From positions 114,562,004 to 114,626,003 of the forward strand of contig CP136064.1 in assembly GCA_032622095.1 (NCBI GenBank): a stretch of 64,000 nt of DNA. Reading direction: 5' to 3'. Source of the stretch: Siphonodentalium dalli. Taxonomy: Eukaryota; Mollusca; Scaphopoda; Gadilida; Siphonodentaliidae. The notes below the pieces were generated by a model. The model saw only the letters and a program-made list of their open reading frames with translations, made no database searches and had not been told where the DNA came from. Position 1 is the stretch's first letter, and every line of letters begins with the position of its first letter. Positions 10,367-24,318 of this stretch are shown here, piece by piece. The translations under genes and the position numbers were made by a program.

Positions 10367-13293
10367 AAAAGTACCACACGCAGTTCGAAATAGTGGTTAT
10401 ATGGGTCATCCCGAATTTGAGAATATCGTGATAGGTCAAAATATGATAGTTATAGTCATTTGAACCAATTCTACAGTGCGGATACGCCCTTAATTGACAA
10501 ATTCAGGTGTTGAAGATGGACTACATTGACCGTTGTGTAATAAAAGGACCACACGCAGTTCGAAATATTGGTTATATGGGTCATCCCGAACTTGTGAATA
10601 TCGTGATAGGTCAAAATATGATAGTTATAGTCATTTGAACCAATTCTACAGTGCGGATACGCCCTTAATTGACAAATATATGGATTGAAGTTGGACTACA
10701 TTGACCGCTGTAAAAGAAAAGGACCACACGCAGATCGAAATATCGGTTATATGGGTCATCCCGAACTTGTGAATACCGTGATAGGTCGAAATATGATAGT
10801 AATAGTCACGTGTGCCAATTCTACAGTGCGGATACGCCCTTAATTGACAAATTCATGGGTTGAAGATAGACTACATTGACAGTGGTGTAATAAACGTACC
10901 ACACGCAGTTCGAAATATTGGTTATATGGGTCATCCCGAACTTGTGAATACCGTGATAGGTCGAAATATGATAGTAATAGTCACGTGTGCCAATTCTACA
11001 GTGCGGATACGCCCTTAATTGACAAATTCATGGGTTGAAGATGGACTACGTTGACAGAGGTGTAATAAAAGTACCACACGCAGTTCGAAATAGTGGTTAT
11101 ATGGGTCATCCCGAACTTGTGAATATCGTGATAGGTCAAAATATTACTGCTATAGTCATTTGGGCAAATTTCACAGTGTGGATACGGCCTTAATTGACAA
11201 ATATATGGATTGAAGATGGACTACATTGGCCGTTGTGTAATAAAAGGACCACACGCAGTTCGAAATATTGGTTATATGGGTCATCCCGAATTTGTGAATA
11301 TCGTGATAGGTCAAAATATTACTGTTATAGTAATTTGGGCAAATTTCACAGTGCGGATACGCCCTTAATTGACAAATATATGGATTGAAGTTTGACTACA
11401 TTGACCGTTGTGTAATAAAAGTACCACACGCAGTTCGAAATAGTGGTTATATGGGTCATCCCGAACTTGTGAATATCGTGATAGGTCAAAATATGATATT
11501 TATAGTCATTTGAACCAGTTCTACATTGCGGATACGCCCTTAATTGACAAATTCAGGTGTTGAAGATGGACTACATTGACGGTTGTGTAATAAAAGGACC
11601 ACACGCAGTTCGAAATATTGGTTATATGGGTCATCCCGAACTTGTGAATATTGTGATAGGTCAAAATATGATAGTTATAGTCATTTGAACCAATTCTACA
11701 GTGCGTATACGCCCTTAATTGACAAATTCATGGGTTGAAGATGGACTACATTGACAGTGGTGTAATAAAAGTACCACACGCAGTTCGAAATAGTGGTTAT
11801 ATGGGTCATCCCGAATTTGTGAATATCGTGATAGGTCAAAATATGATATTTATAGTCATTTGAACCAGTTCTACAGTGCGGATACGCCCTTAATTGACAA
11901 ATTCAGGTGTTGAAGATGGACTACATTGACAGTGGTGTAATAAAAGGACCACACGCAGTTCGAAATATTGGTTATATGGGTCATCCCGAACTTGTGAATA
12001 TCGTGATAGGTCAAAATATGATAGTTATAGTCATTTGAACCAATTCTACAGTGCGGATACGCCCTTAATTGACAAATATATGGATTGAAGTTGGACTACA
12101 TTGACCGCTGTAAAAGAAAACGACCACACGCAGATCGAAATATTGGTTATATGGGTCATCCCGAACTTGTGAATACCGTGATAGGTCGAAATATGATAGT
12201 AATAGTCACGTGTGCCAATTCTACAGTGCGGATACGCCCTTAATTGACAAATTCATGGGTTAAAGATGGACTACGTTGACAGAGGTGTAATAAAAGTACC
12301 ACACGCAGTTCGAAATAGTGGTTATATGGGTCATCCCGAACTTGTGAATATCGTGATAGGTCAAAATATGATATTTATAGTCATTTGAACCAGTTCTACA
12401 TTGCGGATACGCCCTTAATTGACAAATTCAGGTGTTGAAGATGGACTACATTGACGGTTGTGTAATAAAAGGACCACACGCAGTTCGAAATATTGGTTAT
12501 ATGGGTCATCCCGAACTTGTGAATATCGTGATAGGTCAAAATATGATAGTTATAGTCATTTGAACCAATTCTACAGTGCGTATACGCCCTTAATTGACAA
12601 ATTCATGGGTTGAAGATGGACTACATTGACAGTGGTGTAATAAAAGTACCACACGCAGTTCGAAATAGTGGTTATATGGGTCATCCCGAATTTGTGAATA
12701 TCGTGATAGGTCAAAATATGATATTTATAGTCATTTGAACCAGTTCTACAGTGCGGATACGCCCTTAATTGACAAATTCAGGTGTTGAAGATGGACTACA
12801 TTGACAGTGGTGTAATAAAAGGACCACACGCAGTTCGAAATATTGGTTATATGGGTCATCCCGAACTTGTGAATATCGTGATAGGTCAAAATATGATAGT
12901 TATAGTCATTTGAACCAATTCTACAGTGCGGATACGCCCTTAATTGACAAATATATGGATTGAAGTTGGACTACATTGACCGCTGTAAAAGAAAACGACC
13001 ACACGCAGATCGAAATATTGGTTATATGGGTCATCCCGAACTTGTGAATACCGTGATAGGTCGAAATATGATAGTAATAGTCACGTGTGCCAATTCTACA
13101 GTGCGGATACGCCCTTAATTGACAAATTCATGGGTTAAAGATGGACTACGTTGACAGAGGTGTAATAAAAGTACCACACGCAGTTCGAAATAGTGGTTAT
13201 ATGGGTCATCCCGAACTTGTGAATATCGTGATAGGTCAAAATATTACTGCTATAGTCATTTGGGCAAATTTCACAGTGTGGATACGGCCTTAA

Positions 13294-16200
13294 TTGACAA
13301 ATATATGGATTGAAGATGGACTACATTGGCCGTTGTGTAATAAAAGGACCACACGCAGTTCGAAATATTGGTTATATGGGTCATCCCGAAATTGTGAATA
13401 TCGTGATAGGTCAAAATATTACTGTTATAGTAATTTGGGCAAATTTCACAGTGCGGATACGCCCTTAATTGACAAATATATGGATTGAAGTTTGACTACA
13501 TTGACCGTTGTGTAATAAAAGTACCACACGCAGTTCGAAATAGTGGTTATATGGGTCATCCCGAACTTGTGAATATCGTGATAGGTCAAAATATGATATT
13601 TATAGTCATTTGAACCAGTTCTACAGTGCGGATACGCCCTTAATTGACAAATTCAGGTGTTGAAGATGGACTACATTGACGGTTGTGTAATAAAAGGACC
13701 ACACGCAGTTCGAAATATTGGTTATATGGGTCATCCCGAACTTGTGAATATCGTGATAGGTCAAAATATGATATTTATAGTCATTTGAACCAGTTCTACA
13801 GTGCGGATACGCCCTTAATTGACAAATTCAGGTGTTGAAGATGGACTACATTGACGGTTGTGTAATAAAAGGACCACACGCAGTTCGAAATATTGGTTAT
13901 ATGGGTCATCCCGAACTTGTGAATATCGTGATAGGTCAAAATATGATAGTTATAGTCATTTGAACCAATTCTACAGTGCGTATACGCCCTTAATTGACAA
14001 ATTCATGGGTTGAAGATGGACTACATTGACAGTGGTGTAATAAAAGTACCACACGCAGTTCGAAATAGTGGTTATATGGGTCATCCCGAATTTGTGAATA
14101 TCGTGATAGGTCAAAATATGATATTTATAGTCATTTGAACCAGTTCTACAGTGCGGATACGCCCTTAATTGACAAATTCAGGTGTTGAAGATGGACTACA
14201 TTGACAGTGGTGTAATAAAAGGACCACACGCAGTTCGAAATATTGGTTATATGGGTCATCCCGAACTTGTGAATATCGTGATAGGTCAAAATATGATAGT
14301 TATAGTCATTTGAACCAATTCTACAGTGCGGATACGCCCTTAATTGACAAATATATGGATTGAAGTTGGACTACATTGACCGCTGTAAAAGAAAAGGACC
14401 ACACGCAGATCGAAATATTGGTTATATGGGTCATCCCGAACTTGTGAATACCGTGATAAGTCGAAATATGATAGTAATAGTCACGTGTGCCAATTCTACA
14501 GTGCGGATACGCCCTTAATTGACAAATTCATGGGTTAAAGATGGACTACGTTGACAGAGGTGTAATAAAAGTACCACACGCAGTTCGAAATAGTGGTTAT
14601 ATGGGTCATCCCGAACTTGTGAATATCGTGATAGGTCAAAATATTACTGCTATAGTCATTTGGGCAAATTTCACAGTGTGGATACGGCCTTAATTGACAA
14701 ATATATGGATTGAAGATGGACTACATTGGCCGTTGTGTAATAAAAGGACCACACGCAGTTCGAAATATTGGTTATATGGGTCATCCCGAATTTGTGAATA
14801 TCGTGATAGGTCAAAATATTACTGTTATAGTAATTTGGGCAAATTTCACAGTGCGGATACGCCCTTAATTGACAAATATATGGATTGAAGTTTGACTACA
14901 TTGACCGTTGTGTAATAAAAGTACCACACGCAGTTCGAAATAGTGGTTATATGGGTCATCCCGAACTTGTGAATATCGTGATAGGTCAAAATATGATATT
15001 TATAGTCATTTGAACCAGTTCTACAGTGCGGATACGCCCTTAATTGACAAATTCAGGTGTTGAAGATGGACTACATTGACAGTGGTGTAATAAAAGGACC
15101 ACACGCAGTTCGAAATATTGGTTATATGGGTCATCCCGAACTTGTGAATATCGTGATAGGTCAAAATATGATAGTTATAGTCATTTGAACCAATTCTACA
15201 GTGCGGATACGCCCTTAATTGACAAATATATGGATTGAAGTTGGACTACATTGACCGCTGTAAAAGAAAACGACCACACGCAGATCGAAATATTGGTTAT
15301 ATGGGTCATCCCGAACTTGTGAATACCGTGATAGGTCGAAATATGATAGTAATAGTCACGTGTGCCAATTCTACAGTGCGGATACGCCCTTAATTGACAA
15401 ATTCATGGGTTAAAGATGGACTACGTTGACAGAGGTGTAATAAAAGTACCACACGCAGTTCGAAATAGTGGTTATATGGGTCATCCCGAACTTGTGAATA
15501 TCGTGATAGGTCAAAATATTACTGCTATAGTCATTTGGGCAAATTTCACAGTGTGGATACGGCCTTAATTGACAAATATATGGATTGAAGATGGACTACA
15601 TTGGCCGTTGTGTAATAAAAGGACCACACGCAGTTCGAAATATTGGTTATATGGGTCATCCCGAAATTGTGAATATCGTGATAGGTCAAAATATTACTGT
15701 TATAGTAATTTGGGCAAATTTCACAGTGCGGATACGCCCTTAATTGACAAATATATGGATTGAAGTTTGACTACATTGACCGTTGTGTAATAAAAGTACC
15801 ACACGCAGTTCGAAATAGTGGTTATATGGGTCATCCCGAACTTGTGAATATCGTGATAGGTCAAAATATGATATTTATAGTCATTTGAACCAGTTCTACA
15901 GTGCGGATACGCCCTTAATTGACAAATTCAGGTGTTGAAGATGGACTACATTGACGGTTGTGTAATAAAAGGACCACACGCAGTTCGAAATATTGGTTAT
16001 ATGGGTCATCCCGAACTTGTGAATATCGTGATAGGTCAAAATATGATATTTATAGTCATTTGAACCAGTTCTACAGTGCGGATACGCCCTTAATTGACAA
16101 ATTCAGGTGTTGAAGATGGACTACATTGACGGTTGTGTAATAAAAGGACCACACGCAGTTCGAAATATTGGTTATATGGGTCATCCCGAACTTGTGAATA

Positions 16201-17843
16201 TCGTGATAGGTCAAAATATGATAGTTATAGTCATTTGAACCAATTCTACAGTGCGTATACGCCCTTAATTGACAAATTCATGGGTTGAAGATGGACTACA
16301 TTGACAGTGGTGTAATAAAAGTACCACACGCAGTTCGAAATAGTGGTTATATGGGTCATCCCGAATTTGTGAATATCGTGATAGGTCAAAATATGATATT
16401 TATAGTCATTTGAACCAGTTCTACAGTGCGGATACGCCCTTAATTGACAAATTCAGGTGTTGAAGATGGACTACATTGACAGTGGTGTAATAAAAGGACC
16501 ACACGCAGTTCGAAATATTGGTTATATGGGTCATCCCGAACTTGTGAATATCGTGATAGGTCAAAATATGATAGTTATAGTCATTTGAACCAATTCTACA
16601 GTGCGGATACGCCCTTAATTGACAAATATATGGATTGAAGTTGGACTACATTGACCGCTGTAAAAGAAAAGGACCACACGCAGATCGAAATATTGGTTAT
16701 ATGGGTCATCCCGAACTTGTGAATACCGTGATAAGTCGAAATATGATAGTAATAGTCACGTGTGCCAATTCTACAGTGCGGATACGCCCTTAATTGACAA
16801 ATTCATGGGTTAAAGATGGACTACGTTGACAGAGGTGTAATAAAAGTACCACACGCAGTTCGAAATAGTGGTTATATGGGTCATCCCGAACTTGTGAATA
16901 TCGTGATAGGTCAAAATATTACTGCTATAGTCATTTGGGCAAATTTCACAGTGTGGATACGGCCTTAATTGACAAATATATGGATTGAAGATGGACTACA
17001 TTGGCCGTTGTGTAATAAAAGGACCACACGCAGTTCGAAATATTGGTTATATGGGTCATCCCGAATTTGTGAATATCGTGATAGGTCAAAATATTACTGT
17101 TATAGTAATTTGGGCAAATTTCACAGTGCGGATACGCCCTTAATTGACAAATATATGGATTGAAGTTTGACTACATTGACCGTTGTGTAATAAAAGTACC
17201 ACACGCAGTTCGAAATAGTGGTTATATGGGTCATCCCGAACTTGTGAATATCGTGATAGGTCAAAATATGATATTTATAGTCATTTGAACCAGTTCTACA
17301 GTGCGGATACGCCCTTAATTGACAAATTCAGGTGTTGAAGATGGACTACATTGACGGTTGTGTAATAAAAGGACCACACGCAGTTCGAAATATTGGTTAT
17401 ATGGGTCATCCCGAACTTGTGAATATCGTGATAGGTCAAAATATGATAGTTATAGTCATTTGAACCAATTCTACAGTGCGTATACGCCCTTAATTGACAA
17501 ATTCATGGGTTGAAGATGGACTACATTGACAGTGGTGTAATAAAAGTACCACACGCAGTTCGAAATAGTGGTTATATGGGTCATCCCGAATTTGTGAATA
17601 TCGTGATAGGTCAAAATATGATATTTATAGTCATTTGAACCAGTTCTACAGTGCGGATACGCCCTTAATTGACAAATTCAGGTGTTGAAGATGGACTACA
17701 TTGACAGTGGTGTAATAAAAGGACCACACGCAGTTCGAAATATTGGTTATATGGGTCATCCCGAACTTGTGAATATCGTGATAGGTCAAAATATGATAGT
17801 TATAGTCATTTGAACCAATTCTACAGTGCGGATACGCCCTTAA
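13294..17843 (+). repeat. 2275-bp second-order repeat (13 monomers), two copies
   Basis: The monomer order reads D-E-B-B-A'-B-A-C followed by D-E-B-A-C (8 + 5 units = 2275 bp) and then begins again. Private variants reappear 2275 bp apart: CCCGAAATTGTG at about 13386 and 15661, and GTGATAAGTCG at about 14453 and 16728. The second copy ends in a 7-unit block that lacks one B. This shows amplification of a multi-monomer block rather than of single monomers. Confidence 0.8.
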
Positions 17844-18193
17844 TTGACAAATATATGGATTGAAGTTGGACTACATTGACCGCTGTAAAAGAAAAGGACC
17901 ACACGCAGATCGAAATATCGGTTATATGGGTCATCCCGAACTTGTGAATACCGTGATAGGTCGAAATATGATAGTAATAGTCACGTGTGCCAATTCTACA
18001 GTGCGGATACGCCCTTAATTGACAAATTCATGGGTTGAAGATGGACTACATTGACAGTGGTGTAATAAACGTACCACACGCAGTTCGAAATATTGGTTAT
18101 ATGGGTCATCCCGAACTTGTGAATATCGTGATAGGTCAAAATATTACTGCTATAGTCATTTGGGCAAATTTCACAGTGCGGATACGTCCTTAA

Positions 18194-21100
18194 TTGACAA
18201 ATATATGGACCGAAGTTGGACTACATTCACCGTTGTGTAATAAAAGGACCACACGCAGTTCGAAGTATTGGTTGTATGGTCATTCCCGAACTTGTGAATA
18301 CCGTGATAGGTCGAAATATGATAGTAATATTCATTTGAACCAATTCTACAGTGCGGATACGCCCTTAATTGACAAATTTATGTGTTGAAGATGGACTACA
18401 TTGACAGTGGTGTAATAAAAGTACCACACGCAGTTCGAAATAGTGGTTATATGGGTCATCCCGAACTTGTGAATATCGTGATAGGTCAAAATATGATATT
18501 TATAGTCATTTGAACCAGTTCTACAGTGCGGATACGCCCTTAATTGACAAATTCAGGCGTTGAAGATGGACTACATTGACCGTTGTGTAATAAAAGGACC
18601 ACACGCAGTTCGAAATATTGGTTATATGGGTCATCCCGAACTTGTGAATATCGTGATATGTCGAAATATGATAGTGATAGTCATTTGTGCCAATTCTACA
18701 GTGCGGATACGCCCTTAATTGACAAATATAAGGATTGAAGTTGGACTACATTGACCGTTGTGAAAGAAAATGACCACACGCAGTTCGAAATATTGGTTAT
18801 ATGGGTCATCCCGAATTTGTGAATATCGTGATAGGTCAAAATATGATAGTTATAGTCATTTGAACCAATTCTACAGTGCGGATACGCCCTTAATTGACAA
18901 ATTCATGGATTGAAGATGGACTACATTGACAGTGGTGTAATAAAAGTACCACACGCAGTTCGAAATAGTGGTTATATGGGTCATCCCGAACTTGTGAATA
19001 TCGTGATAGGTCAAAATATGATATTTATAGTCATTTGAACCAGTTCTACAGTGCGGATACGCCCTTAATTGACAAATTCAGGTGTTGAAGATGGACTACA
19101 TTGACGGTTGTGTAATAAAAGGACCACACGCAGTTCGAAATATTGGTTATATGGGTCATCCCGAACTTGTGAATATCGTGATAGGTCAAAATATGATAGT
19201 TATAGTCATTTGAACCAATTCTACAGTGCGGATACGCCCTTAATTGACAAATATATGGATTGAAGTTGGACTACATTGACCGCTGTAAAAGAAAAGGACC
19301 ACACGCAGATCGAAATATTGGTTATATGGGTCATCCCGAACTTGTGAATACCGTGATAGGTCGAAATATGATATTTATAGTCATTTGAACCAGTTCTACA
19401 GTGCGGATACGCCCTTAATTGACAAATTCAGGTGATGAAGATGGACTACATTGACGGTTGTGTAATAAAAGGACCACACGCAGTTCGAAATATTGGTTAT
19501 ATGGGTCATCCCGAACTTGTGAATATCGTGATAGGTCAAAATATGATAGTTATAGTCATTTGAACCAATTCTACAGTGCGTATACGCCCTTAATTGACAA
19601 ATTCATGGATTGAAGATGGACTACATTGACAGTGGTGTAATAAAAGTACCACACGCAGTTCGAAATAGTGGTTATATGGGTCATCCCGAATTTGTGAATA
19701 TCGTGATAGGTCAAAATATGATATTTATAGTCATTTGAACCAGTTCTACAGTGCGGATACGCCCTTAATTGACAAATTCAGGTGTTGAAGATGGACTACA
19801 TTGACAGTGGTGTAATAAAAGGACCACACGCAGTTCGAAATATTGGTTATATGGGTCATCCCGAACTTGTGAATATCGTGATAGGTCAAAATATGATAGT
19901 TATAGTCATTTGAACCAATTCTACAGTGCGGATACGCCCTTAATTGACAAATATATGGATTGAAGTTGGACTACATTGACCGCTGTAAAAGAAAAGGACC
20001 ACACGCAGATCGAAATATCGGTTATATGGGTCATCCCGAACTTGTGAATACCGTGATAGGTCGAAATATGATAGTAATAGTCACGTGTGCCAATTCTACA
20101 GTGCGGATACGCCCTTAATTGACAAATTCATGGGTTGAAGATGGACTACATTGACAGTGGTGTAATAAACGTACCACACGCAGTTCGAAATATTGGTTAT
20201 ATGGGTCATCCCGAACTTGTGAATATCGTGATAGGTCAAAATATTACTGCTATAGTCATTTGGGCAAATTTCACAGTGCGGATACGCCCTTAATTGACAA
20301 ATATATGGACCGAAGTTGGACTACATTCACCGTTGTGTAATAAAAGGACCACACGCAGTTCGAAGTATTGGTTGTATGGTCATTCCCGAACTTGTGAATA
20401 CCGTGATAGGTCGAAATATGATAGTAATATTCATTTGAACCAATTCTACAGTGCGGATACGCCCTTAATTGACAAATTTATGTGTTGAAGATGGACTACA
20501 TTGACAGTGGTGTAATAAAAGTACCACACGCAGTTCGAAATAGTGGTTATATGGGTCATCCCGAACTTGTGAATATCGTGATAGGTCAAAATATGATATT
20601 TATAGTCATTTGAACCAGTTCTACAGTGCGGATACGCCCTTAATTGACAAATTCAGGTGTTGAAGATGGACTACATTGACAGTGGTGTAATAAAAGGACC
20701 ACACGCAGTTCGAAATATTGGTTATATGGGTCATCCCGAACTTGTGAATATCGTGATAGGTCAAAATATGATAGTTATAGTCATTTGAACCAATTCTACA
20801 GTGCGGATACGCCCTTAATTGACAAATATATGGATTGAAGTTGGACTACATTGACCGCTGTAAAAGAAAAGGACCACACGCAGATCGAAATATCGGTTAT
20901 ATGGGTCATCCCGAACTTGTGAATACCGTGATAGGTCGAAATATGATAGTAATAGTCACGTGTGCCAATTCTACAGTGCGGATACGCCCTTAATTGACAA
21001 ATTCATGGGTTGAAGATGGACTACATTGACAGTGGTGTAATAAACGTACCACACGCAGTTCGAAATATTGGTTATATGGGTCATCCCGAACTTGTGAATA

Positions 21101-24100
21101 TCGTGATAGGTCAAAATATTACTGCTATAGTCATTTGGGCAAATTTCACAGTGCGGATACGTCCTTAATTGACAAATATATGGACCGAAGTTGGACTACA
21201 TTCACCGTTGTGTAATAAAAGGACCACACGCAGTTCGAAGTATTGGTTGTATGGTCATTCCCGAACTTGTGAATACCGTGATAGGTCGAAATATGATAGT
21301 AATATTCATTTGAACCAATTCTACAGTGCGGATACGCCCTTAATTGACAAATTTATGTGTTGAAGATGGACTACATTGACAGTGGTGTAATAAAAGTACC
21401 ACACGCAGTTCGAAATAGTGGTTATATGGGTCATCCCGAACTTGTGAATATCGTGATAGGTCAAAATATGATATTTATAGTCATTTGAACCAGTTCTACA
21501 GTGCGGATACGCCCTTAATTGACAAATTCAGGTGTTGAAGATGGACTACATTGACCGTTGTGTAATAAAAGGACCACACGCAGTTCGAAATATTGGTTAT
21601 ATGGGTCATCCCGAACTTGTGAATATCGTGATAGGTCAAAATATGATAGTTATAGTCATTTGAACCAATTCTACAGTGCGTATACGCCCTTAATTGACAA
21701 ATTCATGGATTGAAGATGGACTACATTGACAGTGGTGTAATAAAAGTACCACACGCAGTTCGAAATAGTGGTTATATGGGTCATCCCGAATTTGTGAATA
21801 TCGTGATAGGTCAAAATATGATATTTATAGTCATTTGAACCAGTTCTACAGTGCGGATACGCCCTTAATTGACAAATTCAGGTGTTGAAGATGGACTACA
21901 TTGACAGTGGTGTAATAAAAGGACCACACGCAGTTCGAAATATTGGTTATATGGGTCATCCCGAACTTGTGAATATCGTGATAGGTCAAAATATGATAGT
22001 TATAGTCATTTGAACCAATTCTACAGTGCGGATACGCCCTTAATTGACAAATATATGGATTGAAGTTGGACTACATTGACCGCTGTAAAAGAAAAGGACC
22101 ACACGCAGATCGAAATATCGGTTATATGGGTCATCCCGAACTTGTGAATACCGTGATAGGTCGAAATATGATAGTAATAGTCACGTGTGCCAATTCTACA
22201 GTGCGGATACGCCCTTAATTGACAAATTCATGGGTTGAAGATGGACTACATTGACAGTGGTGTAATAAACGTACCACACGCAGTTCGAAATATTGGTTAT
22301 ATGGGTCATCCCGAACTTGTGAATATCGTGATAGGTCAAAATATTACTGCTATAGTCATTTGGGCAAATTTCACAGTGCGGATACGCCCTTAATTGACAA
22401 ATATATGGACCGAAGTTGGACTACATTCACCGTTGTGTAATAAAAGGACCACACGCAGTTCGAAGTATTGGTTGTATGGTCATTCCCGAACTTGTGAATA
22501 CCGTGATAGGTCGAAATATGATAGTAATATTCATTTGAACCAATTCTACAGTGCGGATACGCCCTTAATTGACAAATTTATGTGTTGAAGATGGACTACA
22601 TTGACAGTGGTGTAATAAAAGTACCACACGCAGTTCGAAATAGTGGTTATATGGGTCATCCCGAACTTGTGAATATCGTGATAGGTCAAAATATGATATT
22701 TATAGTCATTTGAACCAGTTCTACAGTGCGGATACGCCCTTAATTGACAAATTCAGGTGTTGAAGATGGACTACATTGACAGTGGTGTAATAAAAGGACC
22801 ACACGCAGTTCGAAATATTGGTTATATGGGTCATCCCGAACTTGTGAATATCGTGATAGGTCAAAATATGATAGTTATAGTCATTTGAACCAATTCTACA
22901 GTGCGGATACGCCCTTAATTGACAAATATATGGATTGAAGTTGGACTACATTGACCGCTGTAAAAGAAAAGGACCACACGCAGATCGAAATATCGGTTAT
23001 ATGGGTCATCCCGAACTTGTGAATACCGTGATAGGTCGAAATATGATAGTAATAGTCACGTGTGCCAATTCTACAGTGCGGATACGCCCTTAATTGACAA
23101 ATTCATGGGTTGAAGATGGACTACATTGACAGTGGTGTAATAAACGTACCACACGCAGTTCGAAATATTGGTTATATGGGTCATCCCGAACTTGTGAATA
23201 TCGTGATAGGTCAAAATATTACTGCTATAGTCATTTGGGCAAATTTCACAGTGCGGATACGTCCTTAATTGACAAATATATGGACCGAAGTTGGACTACA
23301 TTCACCGTTGTGTAATAAAAGGACCACACGCAGTTCGAAGTATTGGTTGTATGGTCATTCCCGAACTTGTGAATACCGTGATAGGTCGAAATATGATAGT
23401 AATATTCATTTGAACCAATTCTACAGTGCGGATACGCCCTTAATTGACAAATTTATGTGTTGAAGATGGACTACATTGACAGTGGTGTAATAAAAGTACC
23501 ACACGCAGTTCGAAATAGTGGTTATATGGGTCATCCCGAACTTGTGAATATCGTGATAGGTCAAAATATGATATTTATAGTCATTTGAACCAGTTCTACA
23601 GTGCGGATACGCCCTTAATTGACAAATTCAGGTGTTGAAGATGGACTACATTGACCGTTGTGTAATAAAAGGACCACACGCAGTTCGAAATATTGGTTAT
23701 ATGGGTCATCCCGAACTTGTGAATATCGTGATAGGTCAAAATATGATAGTTATAGTCATTTGAACCAATTCTACAGTGCGGATACGCCCTTAATTGACAA
23801 ATATATGGATTGAAGTTGGACTACATTGACCGCTGTAAAAGAAAAGGACCACACGCAGATCGAAATATCGGTTATATGGGTCATCCCGAACTTGTGAATA
23901 CCGTGATAGGTCGAAATATGATAGTAATAGTCACGTGTGCCAATTCTACAGTGCGGATACGCCCTTAATTGACAAATTCATGGGTTGAAGATGGACTACA
24001 TTGACAGTGGTGTAATAAACGTACCACACGCAGTTCGAAATATTGGTTATATGGGTCATCCCGAACTTGTGAATATCGTGATAGGTCAAAATATTACTGC

Positions 24101-24318
24101 TATAGTCATTTGGGCAAATTTCACAGTGCGGATACGTCCTTAATTGACAAATATATGGACCGAAGTTGGACTACATTCACCGTTGTGTAATAAAAGGACC
24201 ACACGCAGTTCGAAGTATTGGTTGTATGGTCATTCCCGAACTTGTGAATACCGTGATAGGTCGAAATATGATAGTAATATTCATTTGAACCAATTCTACA
24301 GTGCGGATACGCCCTTAA
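18194..24318 (+). repeat. Five- and seven-monomer HOR tract (875 and 1225 bp)
   Basis: Here class E is replaced by class F (GTAATATTCATTTG). Successive blocks read D-F-B-A-C (875 bp) or D-F-B-A'-B-A-C (1225 bp), with D-F pairs starting near 18194, 20294, 21169, 22394, 23269 and 24144. After 24.3 kb the regular order relaxes, with class G units (GATATGTCG with GTGATAGTC), a local 1400-bp duplication marked by GTACCGCACGC at about 25597 and 26997, and further D-F pairs at 27644 and 30269. Confidence 0.8.
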
